NCBI GenBank assembly: GCA_039545275.1
Contig: BCHS01000017.1
Location: forward strand, 1 to 64,000
Length of the DNA stretch: 64,000 nt
Direction of reading: 5' to 3'
Source: Pseudomicrostroma phylloplanum
Lineage: Eukaryota > Basidiomycota > Exobasidiomycetes > Microstromatales
Numbering within the stretch: position 1 is the first letter of the stretch; every line of letters starts with the position of its first letter. The notes under the pieces are model-generated. The model was not told the DNA's origin. It searched no databases and saw only the letters and a list, made by a program, of their open reading frames with translations. A program made the position numbers and the translations under genes. Of this stretch, positions 55,698-64,000 are shown in pieces.

Positions 55698-56087
55698 GGA
55701 TGCGGACATCGGATGGTATTGGTGGACATGGAGAGGAGCGTACACACAAGTCGCTTGAGATGTGCGGCATTCATTTTGAAGAGCAAGCAAGCAAGAAAGC
55801 TATAAAAGAGGAGAACGGATAAGAGGTGAAGCAAAAGGGACGTGTAGAAGAAAGCAATGTAAAGTGAATGAAGGGGAGGGGAGGAAAGCAAAGGGAAAAG
55901 TAGGGTAGAGGGAGGAATGGAAGAAGAAGAGGAAGACAGACGGCGAGCTGGAGCTCTGCCCTGTCCTGCCCTCTTTTCTACTGGCATACACAGCCGCCCA
56001 GAAGCGTTGTACAAGAACCCAGACACGAATGTAGATGTAATGCCACCAGCGATACTCGATCAGTGCAGGCCCACTAGCAGTCTCACA
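55698..56087. other. convergent 3' intergenic region
   Basis: 390 bp between the 3' ends of the PCI gene and the next minus-strand gene. It is purine-rich on the plus strand (GGAAAGCAAAGGGAAAAG-like). No gene seen. Confidence 0.5.
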
Positions 56088-59000
56088 TCACATCCGGTTC
56101 GCGCTGACCTCAAAGAAGGCCACGCGCTCCTTCAGGCTCATCCCCCTCCCTGCCTGCCTGCCATTGGCACCCGCACCCGCACCTGCGTTTGCACTCGCGT
56201 TTGCATTCGGTCCAGGGAGGATCGAGGTAGTGAACGTCGACTTGTGTCCCACGCCACCGAAGGTGAGCGGGGCCGTCATCCCCGGGCCGGTACCCATGCC
56301 CATGTTCTCCCTTCCACCTGCCGTTGCCCGGGTATAGCCGTTGGAGGAGTACTCTGAGCCCTTGCGAGGAGAGCTGGGTGCAGACTGCTGCGGGAGAGGT
56401 GGGCTCTCCCCACCCGAGGCAGAGAGGAGGTACGACTGAGCGCGCGCCTGCAGTCCTCCTCGGAAGGCACTTGAGGCACCAGAGGTAGCGGTAGCGGTCG
56501 CGCTGCTAGGAGCGGGGGCGGAGCGGATACGGATGTCCTCGCCTCTCACGTCTGGGATGAGGCGCGGGCTGGTGCTAGGTGACCACGCGGTGTGCTGCGA
56601 GGCAGAGGAGTGAGAGGAGCCTCCCGCTGTCGACATGGGAAAGGAGGAGGGGGAGGTGCCCGCAGGCGAGGTCCTCTGCCTTCCGTCGAGGTTGCGTGTG
56701 CTGATCAGGCCGCCAGGGGAGGGCGAGGTGCGGGCGCCGAGCAGACCTACACCCACGCTTGGCTGGTAGCTGCTGGGTGGGGCTAGCGAGGCGGGAGGAG
56801 GAGGAGAGGCACTCCTTGCGGGTGCTGCACGACTGGCACGGTACGTTGTGGCGGTGTGCGTGCTTGAGACCGAAGGCGCTTTGGAGCGGAGGGATTGAGA
56901 ATCGGAGTAGTACTCGCTTGAAGCCGGAGGAAGCACTTCTGGCTGTGTCTGAGGAGAGGCAGTAGATCGGCTGCTCTGCATGAGACCTTTGAGCCGGTCG
57001 TTGACGCTCACGTCCCTCTTGTTGGGGCTGATCGAGGAAGCAGCGGAGAACGCTGCAGGACCCGAGCTAGTGTGACCTTGTGGCCTGAACATGTCTTGGG
57101 AAGGCGTCTGAAGTTGACTACCCGGAATATCTTCCTCCGCCTCCTGTTCCTCCTCGTCTTCCTCTTCTTCAGCAGCTTCGATAGAAAAGCTCGCCTCTCC
57201 AGGTGCGAATGACTCGTGACTTTCTCCTTCTGCCTCTGTGTCATCTCCCTCCGCAGCATCGATCGAGAAGCTCGCATCGCCCGGGGGAGGGACGAAGTCC
57301 TGCCTGCTCACCGGCCTGCCATCCTCAGGATCACTGCCAACAGTAGCGGCAGTGCTCTTGGCCCTCTGCAGGGCGATGAGGTGCTGCGTCGACGTTGCAG
57401 GCGTGACAGACGAGGTGTGTGGTCTTTCGGGTGAGGCGGACGCCGAGACTCGTCCGTCGACCAGTGGTCTGCCCAATGCTGACGTGTACTTGGGTCTTCC
57501 GCCCGAAGGACTCGTAGATCTGCCCCTCTCCTGAGCCAGACCCTCCGCTTCTTTCTTCGGTGGACTGAGCGTGTTCATACCTCGTGTGCCCTCTTGCACA
57601 TCCCTCTTTGTGGGCGAGGTGGCCCTGGTGGTTGCTGCGGGAGCGGGGACGTGAGCCTGCTGAATAGGGTTCGCAGCACCCGCTTGCGCCTTGTCCTTTT
57701 CAATCCCCAAAAGCGATCCCAGCACCTGTCTTGCCTCTTTCAGCTCTTTACCAGCAGCCTTGAGCTGCCCAATCTCGTGCTTCATTAGGCGGGTCATCTC
57801 GCCCACCCATCGATCCATCGCTGCCTCACCGGGGCGAGCAGCTGAGGAAGAAGAGTTGCAAGACATCATGGCATCTTTCTCGATGTCGCCTACTCGGCCC
57901 TCGAGAGAACGAAGTAGAGGCACAGCGTAGCGCTCGAAGCGGTAGAAGCGTACTGCCATCTCTTCGAGACCTTCGAGCAGGCCCATCTGAGAGGGAAGGG
58001 GTCCATTGCCAGGGCTGATGCCGATCTTGCTGGAAGTGGTGGTGACAGCGGTGAGTTGTGTGTTGAGTCTAGAGGCCTCAGGTCGCGCTTCGGATCTTGT
58101 TGCACTTGCCACAACAGCAGGGGCAGGAGCCACAGCAGCCACGGTTCCCGCAATGGAGCTCTGATCGTTACGGTCGATCTCTTCCACCGGGACAACTTTC
58201 TTGCGAGGGGAACGACTTCTCGTCGACCTCCTGACGGGGACTTCGAAAGGCTCTTCGCTGACTGCACGAATGTCCCTGGATCGTTCTTGTTCGACAGGGT
58301 GGTCTTCTACCTGCACGACAGTAGGTTCGAATTTCAAAGCGCGAGCTCGAGTCTCGGCAATGATTCTGTGTGAGAGAAGCGAAGCAGGTGTCAGGGTGTG
58401 AGGGTTGTCTGCTGTACGCATTACCATTTCCCTCGTTACTCACCTTTGCGCGGGTGTGAGTCTGTCCCACCCAATCTCGACCTCGCTCTCATCCGCGTGA
58501 GCCACCTCTTCGGTCTCCCACCCGTTCTGGTGCTCTACCACAGTCTGATTCGACCGAACACTACGAGCTTTGCCCTTTGCAGTCAATCTTCGTACGAGGT
58601 CTCTTCGCCCGCTTTCCGACATCTGCGAGAGAGCATCGCTTGTCCAGCCCTCGTCTGCCACTTCTTGCGCAAGTGAGCTAGGCAGGCTTGGGACATGCTC
58701 GTTGCGAGATACAGTGGGGACTGCTTTCCTTTGACCGCCGTTCTGGCTTGGACGAGTCGGAGAAGAGACAGTATCCTCCATCGCCCTGCGACGCTCTTCG
58801 TCGATCAGCCTGACGGCCTCCATTTGTGTCTGACGACGCAGTTGCTCAGCCTCCCAGTCTGCCGCGTCCATCTTTCGCTGGGTATGTGGTGAGTTGGCAA
58901 AGGGCGGTTGCACGCTTCCCCTCCTTGGAGAGCTCAGCACCGAAGAGGACACTCCATAAGGTGTTGCTTCTTGTCGTCTTGGCGCTACATCCTGCTCGTC

Positions 59001-60215
59001 ATCAGATACGGCGCCGTTGTTGTCCTCATCCCCTTCACCGTCCTGAGGTCGATTGTTGAACAAACCTCGCAGCTTAGAGGCCAGCCCAGGTCCAGCGGCT
59101 GGCGAGGTTGCGCTAGCAGATGAAGCATTGTGCGCTGTGAACGAGTTGAGATTGTTCGTGATCACCCTGAGAGGGCTGGAAGTTATTGCCGGGCGAGGGT
59201 CTGAGAAGTCGCGGTGTGCAGGAACAGGGGATGCAGTGAAGCTGATGTGGGCAAGCTCTCCCTCCGATCCCTGTTGGAACGTCGAGGGATCAAAGCCAGG
59301 TATATCATGTGCAGAATTTGATGGGTTGAGGGTCGAGTCGTGTAGATAGGCCAGCGGGCCGCTATCGCTTGAAGCAAAGTCGCTCTGGCCGTTGTCAACT
59401 GCTCCATAGCCATTTACAACGTAGCGTTCGCCTATTGGCGAAGTGGGTCGATCAAGTGCTGCCCTATCTGGAGACTTGGGGATCGGGGATGGGACAGGGC
59501 TGGCAGATAGCCTGCGTGGTTTGTGGAAGACGCCTGCTTTGGCCACGCCGGGACTGGCAGGACGAAGAGGAGGAGCGAAGCCGCCTGCCGTACCGGATGC
59601 GTCAAAGGAGCCTCGAGATGGAGAGGAGGGTGAAGCCATCGGCATGGGAGGCAGCTGCTTTTGGTAGGACGGCTCTTCTGGCCTGCCATCATTTGAGCTA
59701 TGTGCTGTGCCGTAGCCGGTACCCCCTCCTGGACCTCCAGGCGGTACACCAAGCGACATGACCATGCCTCCTGTGAGCGGTCTGCTCTTGGAGCGCTGGT
59801 ACATGCTATCGTTGTCTGTAGCTCCCATGGTATCCCATCCCTGGATATTGGAGCCATTGACACCCCCTGCCTGTTTCACCACACTCCGTACCACAAAGCC
59901 TTCCGTGGGCGTTTTGCTCCTGGAGCGAGACCTGCTCCGCTTCTCTCCGGTGTCTCCTGGCGAGCCAGACCTGGATCGGAACCAGCTCGTGATACGGCTG
60001 GCCCGAGAGGGACTCGAGGACGAGGGCGAAGGCTGCTCGTAGTTCTGTGAGTAGTCCATCTGTGAGTTACGCTTGGAAGGGGACGAGTAGGAGTACCCCT
60101 GAGTGCCATTCTGCGGGTAGTCGGAAGAGGTGGGTGGCAGGTTGGAGTAGTCGCCGAAGTAGGATCCTGAAGATGCCTGGCCGGGTGTGACGCCCCAAGA
60201 GTTGTACTGCGCCAT
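56088..60215 (-). CDS. large Ser/Pro-rich protein of unknown function, two exons
   Basis: Not recognised. Exons: 58444-60215 and 56088-58365; protein 1349 aa, splice phase consistent (LTPAQ-R-IIAETRARALKFE). Most of it is low complexity (Ser, Pro, Arg, Gly), with SR-like words near the N-terminus (GEKRSRSRSRSKTPTEG). Likely helical parts: LRRQTQMEAVRLIDEERRRA (exon 1); WTSDALSQMSESGRRDLVRR next to the splice site; and in exon 2 EEMAVRFYRFERYAVPLLRS then LEGRVGDIEKDAMM with MTRLMKHEIGQLKAAGKELK, probably a coiled coil. Acidic repeats GDASFSIDAAEGDDTEAEGE and GEASFSIEAAEEEED form an internal duplication. It ends MSLKERVAFFEVSANRM. It is divergent from a coiled-coil gene with 339 bp between them. 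A cytoskeletal or cortical role would fit the style but is not shown. Confidence 0.8.
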
Positions 60216-60554
60216 AGTGGGCGATCTTGAGCCTTGCTGGATCGATTGGTATCCCGAAGTGTTCTTGATCACCCAGCAGTCGGCAACGAAGGAGGAGTAG
60301 GAGGGATATGAATAGGAGCAAAGCGGAAACACGAATCGCGCCTCTTTGGTGAAACTCTACGCCCAAGAGACCAACACAAACTCCGACCCGCCACGCGCCG
60401 TGTTGATTCGACTCGGACATGCAGAGCAACACCGAGGCGGCGGGGTTTCCGCTCCACTGGCGCAGGTAGAGGGGCCTGATATAGCAAGTCAAAGCTGCTG
60501 AAGCACCCTCACAGCGTCACTTTCAACGGCTATCAACATCATACCATTGCAGCA
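60216..60554. promoter_or_regulatory. divergent intergenic region between the unknown large gene and the coiled-coil gene
   Basis: 339 bp between start codons. No TATA box or other motif stands out. The upstream in-frame extension of the large gene (to 60332) looks like leader. Confidence 0.4.
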
Positions 60555-62711
60555 ATGCTGGAGAATCGCACGCCCTCTGCGGCAGGAACAGCTCGATCTC
60601 GGGCAGCCTCCTCCTCCCGGCAGCCCCTCACCAGCTCCTCTCATCAGGTCAACACTTTCAGCTCGGCAGACCAAACGATCACGAGCAAGATCGCATCCGC
60701 CGGCGAAGCAGCCAAGCAGTCTCGTAAGCTAGATGAGAAGCTCACACGGGCGCAAACCAGGCTAGAGGACGTAGAGGCGGAAAAGCATCAACTCTCACGC
60801 AAGAATGAAGACCTTGCGACGGAGCTGAGGCTCGCTGCACAGAGGGAGGCGAAGCTCAAGGCTGGGCTGGACAAGGAGAAGATGCGTGGTGCCGTCGGAG
60901 GACAAGGCGGGCTGCTTGCGAAGCTGGAAGAGCTGCAGAGGATGCACCAGGATAGCAAGGAGAAGTGGAGAGTCTCCATCGCAGAGGTGCGCAAAGAGCT
61001 GGAAGAGGAGAAGAAGAGCAGCGAGAAGGCACAGAGAAAGGCAGGTGTAGCGCTCGAGGAGATCAAAGGGCTCAGAGCAGCCGATACGGAGCAGGCCAGA
61101 AAGACGAAGGAGCTCGAGAAGAAACTCGCAGAGGAGAGGACGAAAGTAGAAGGCATTCGATTCGCGCTCGCCAAGACCAAGGACGAGCTGGCGATCCAGC
61201 AGGAAGATGACGGCATGGTGGATGAGCTGGAGCAGAACGTTGAGCTGGTCCTCAAGTCGGCAATAGAATTGGCAAACCAAAGGCATGACAGCCACATTGC
61301 GCAAGAAGAGCTGCGATGGAGTCGGAAGATGGCTATCGTCGAAAGGGACATTGCTGTTCACAGCTGCGAGGCTGCTCGGACAGAAGTAGCAAACCTCACG
61401 GCCTACAACACCGAGCTCTCTGAAAAGGCTACCTCGCTCGCGAACCAACTAGCAGAGGCGCAACTACTGTCTGAGCAGCTTCAAGAAGAAGTCATCTTGA
61501 CTCGTACTGATGCCTCTACACAGCTACCATCAGACGGCAGCGCTCTTGCATGCTTATGCACACTTGAAAGTAGCAGCGAGAGCGTCCTCCCTCCGGACTT
61601 CCTTCAGCTGAACTTCGTCGAGGACGACGTGCAAATCTTGACAGGTCGACTTTGTCAAGCTCAAGTCGACCTGAACAGCCTGCATGAGACCTACCTCTCA
61701 CTCTTGCACTCCTCAAGGGAAGACTCGCACGCCGTCTCCCGCCTGGGAGCACAGCTAGCCTCCTCGCAGTCCCAGCTGGAAAAGCTCGCAGAGGAGAAAG
61801 TGCAGCTGGAGACCAGTCAGTCTAGACTTGCGACGGTACTGGAGGAAGAGAAGAAGCGCGGGAATGAGGAGGAAAAGCGACGCAGGACCGTCGAGGCGGA
61901 GAAGAGGAACATGGAGGAGAATGCCCGAACAGCTGTCAGAGAGGCGGCCATGATGCGGGAGAAGGTCCGCGGTGAAGAGGAAGAGAAGGCAGAGTGAGTA
62001 GTGCCTCTCGAGGAAGGCTCGTCCTGGCCCTTTGTCATTTGCTGACGCACCATATCCCCCTCACCAATCAGACTTCTCGAGTCCCTCGCCTCAACAGCGC
62101 ACTACCAGCAAATGTACAGCACCCTCCTCACCACCTCGCACACCCTCCTACACCGTCTCCAAGCCTCCGAAGCCGACCTGCACTCCCTCTCCGAGGAGAA
62201 CATGCTGTTGGCTTCACACTCCAACCCAACGCAGAAGATCCTCTATCTGGATGGTCTACGCAGGCGACTTGCTGAGAGTCGAGACGAAGTGGGCTTCCTG
62301 CGGGAAGAGGAGGGGAAGTTGAGAGAGAGGGTCAAGGTGTTGGAGGGGGAGGTGAGGGTGATGAAGGGACTCGAGGGCGGGAAGGGTGGGAGAGTAAGGA
62401 GGATCGTCTCGGCTGGTGTGGCGGGCAAGAGGGAGAGGAGACGGAGCTCTGCTCTGATACCCGTAGCATACTCTTCCCATCCTGCACCGCTGCCAGTGCA
62501 AAAGAGCACGGCAGTCGCACAGCCGAAGAGTCGAGCACGGCCGTCGAGGGTGTCTTTGCTGCCAGCTGCATCCGCTGTCAGTAGCTCTGCGGCAGTGCAA
62601 GACGACTGGAGCTCAGACGAGGAAGAGCGGGACGACAGCTCAAGTCGGGGTCGTGGTGAAGACGAAGAGTTCACGATGCATGAGTTGACGTACGGCTCTC
62701 CTCGCAAGTAA
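60555..62711 (+). CDS. long coiled-coil protein with an HMMR/KIF15-like C-terminal motif, two exons
   Basis: Exons: 60555-61993 and 62072-62711; protein 692 aa. After a Ser-rich head (1-45), heptad-rich Glu/Lys/Leu coiled coil runs from about 55 to 480 with a break near 330-350 (TDASTQLPSDGS). It continues in exon 2 (LLESLASTAHYQQMYSTLL). Then comes SHSNPTQKILYLDGLRRRLA, which resembles the C-terminal motif of animal HMMR and KIF15 (H-x-N-x-x-QKI-x-Y/H...L). The tail is Ser/Arg-rich with an acidic end (DDWSSDEEERDDSSS). No motor or calponin domain is present. A microtubule- or spindle-associated role is inferred from that motif only. The coiled coil is certain; the family is tentative. Confidence 0.82.
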
Positions 62712-62975
62712 GCGTGGATGCGAGTGCATCTTGTAGAAGCTTCTCCGGTTGGAGCCCTCTCCTTTGCCTCTTGTCGACCAGAGTCTTTGTCTCTATATAT
62801 GATACCCGTACCCTCACAAAGCAACTGTGTGACATGCGGTATTGACTTGCATCAAAGTGCCTAATCATTTGCTCAGTGGAAAGCAGCGATGAATGTTGAC
62901 AAGGCTAGTGAGATGACAGGACTAGGTAAGGGTTGGCGACATTGACCCTCCTCTCGATGAGCGAGCAGCAGGGCT
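62712..62975. other. convergent 3' intergenic region
   Basis: 264 bp between the 3' ends of the coiled-coil gene and the Myb-like gene. A TATATATGATA word lies near 62796. Nothing else seen. Confidence 0.45.
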
Positions 62976-63606
62976 TCACTGGCCATAGCGCGCCTTCAGC
63001 TCAGGGTAGAGAGACTTTCGCCACTGCGTTGGTAGTGACAAGATAAGTGAGGGCAAGGACGTTTCATCAGCACCAGTACCCCTCCTGCACCGCACCCCAT
63101 TCGGGCTCTCTGTATGAGCACCTCACCTGATCATAAACTGAACTGCGACTCTTTCCCATCTCCTTCGCAATCTTCTCCCAATCAGGAGATGCACTCTGGA
63201 TGACCTTGTCCAAAACGGCCCACTTATCGTTCTGTGACCAGAGGACTTTCCCTCCGCCTCCGCCGCCGCCGCCACTTTTGGTAGGGCTGGAAGAAGTGCT
63301 AGCTGTGCCCGCTTCCTTCTTGACGTTTCCCTTCTTGATGGTGGTGCTTCCGCCAGCCTTGGGCTTTGAGGGGCTCTTGCTGGTCTTAGCCTTCTTAGGT
63401 GAGGGTTGTGGAGTGCTAGGTTCGTCTACAGTCTCGGGAGCCTCGCTGATATCGTCATTAGGAGCAGAGCTAGTCGCGGCTGAGCGACTGCCCGTCAGTA
63501 CGGGCTTCTGCTCTTCTTCGTTGTCGTCGCTAGCAGCGTCCGCCTCGGCCAGGGCTCGCTTCTGAGCTTGAGCTTGCATAGCCATAAGTGTGGCGCCGCA
63601 GGGCAT
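62976..63606 (-). CDS. small Myb/SANT-like DNA-binding protein, two exons
   Basis: Predicted nuclear protein of 175 aa. Exons: 63127-63606 and 62976-63023; the second coding exon is only 48 nt. The N-terminal two thirds are disordered and rich in Ser, Pro, Lys and acidic residues (PSPKKAKTSKSPSKPKAGGS), with a Gly run. The C-terminus is one SANT/Myb-type helix-turn-helix: VLWSQNDKWAVLDKVIQSA, PDWEKIAKEMGKSRSSVYDQ joined across the intron to WRKSLYPELKARYGQ. The last W supplies the third aromatic of the Myb repeat, which is why I call the intron; without it the frame ends in a meaningless tail. ATG at 63606 or 63585 may be the start. This short single-repeat type is common and uncharacterised in basidiomycetes. 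Confidence 0.83.
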
Positions 63607-64000
63607 GGTGTAGTGAGGTTGGACCAACGAAAGTGGAGGGTAACGAGGTGGCCAGAGGTGAGCGCTTAGATGCAGTAGGAGAAACAGGGTACAAGGCTCG
63701 GACGTTCTGATACTATCGGAGGCAGATTACAAGAGGATCACACGGTGCTTCCTGCGTGCCACGAGGATCCTCTCTTCTGCTCCCTCTGCCCCTCATCCTC
63801 AGTCAATGTCTCACCCACTCAAGATCCGCCTCTCCATCTCCTGGTTTGCTGCTGCTGCCTCTATTCCTCGCACAATCCAGGTACACCACTACCATCGGAG
63901 GGACCAATGCTGCTGCTGTTGCTATTGCTGCTGCTTCCACTCCGCTCCGCTTTGCTTCAGGCACGGTCAACGCGTGGCTGAGGCTTTGCTCTTTGCTTCT
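63607..64000. other. right-edge region
   Basis: 394 bp upstream of the Myb-like gene. A CTG/GCTGCTGTTGCT-type tract (about 63905-63935) makes a Leu-rich open frame at 63745-63981 that I do not accept as a gene. A gene starting beyond the window cannot be excluded. Confidence 0.4.

Noticed and set aside
58315..58340. GGTTCGAAT word resembling a tRNA B box
   Set aside because: It lies inside the coding exon of the large minus-strand protein and there is no A box or cloverleaf around it.
63745..63981. Leu-rich ORF that could be mistaken for a signal peptide
   Set aside because: The Leu run comes from a CTG/TTG triplet tract, the frame stops soon after, and nothing recognisable follows.

Overview
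The window looks like nuclear DNA of a basidiomycete fungus. Protein genes are split by short introns (about 65-165 nt) that mostly start GTGAGT or GTAAGT. The proteins carry long Ser/Ala/Pro-rich low-complexity extensions, and genes are packed tightly on both strands. The overall style suggests Ustilaginomycotina (smut-like fungi), but no lineage marker in the window proves this. Exon joins were worked out by hand from splice signals, reading frame and family alignment from memory. No database search was run and I saw no tRNA or rRNA gene.

Region 1 (1-16.5 kb) is accessory in character. It is bounded by two membrane transporters on the minus strand: a P2C-type Na+/K+-ATPase-like alkali-cation pump (304-3825) and a PHO89-type phosphate:Na+ symporter (14598-16454). 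The roughly 10.8 kb between them has no intact gene I can support. It holds a decayed spliced gene (about 5283-6700), a short relic of a second P2C ATPase (about 7321-7458), and a repeat field (about 9.68-12.42 kb). The repeat field contains two families: a GCGTAA/TTGCA-rich block present as two direct copies and one inverted copy, and a ~28-bp motif present nine times on both strands. A Gln/Ser-rich degenerate stretch lies at 12.4-13.8 kb.

Region 2 (18.2-28.7 kb) begins with a divergent pair, NudE (dynein regulator) and a CLIP-170/Bik1/Tip1-like CAP-Gly protein. Both act in the microtubule plus-end/dynein pathway and they share a 393-bp intergenic region. A Scy1/Cex1-type pseudokinase follows.

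Region 3 (28.7-44.1 kb) holds a small secreted Ser/Thr/Ala-rich repeat protein with a TATA-box promoter, a 2.1-kb gene-free stretch, DBF4 (Cdc7 kinase activator), a family-IV-type esterase, a DUF1275 membrane protein and MED14.

Region 4 (44.5-56 kb) is a dense run of housekeeping genes: RPN14/PAAF1, TRM61, NOP53, SPC3, an EDC3-like protein and a CSN12/PCID2 PCI protein. The EDC3-like protein is the most unusual gene in the window. It keeps the LSm and FDF parts of EDC3 but lacks the YjeF_N domain, and in its place has a coiled coil plus a C-terminal domain that reads like the monopolin Csm1/Pcs1 globular domain.

Region 5 (56-64 kb) has a 1349-residue unrecognised low-complexity protein, divergent from a coiled-coil protein whose C-terminus resembles the HMMR/KIF15 motif. 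A small Myb/SANT-like nuclear protein ends the gene content.
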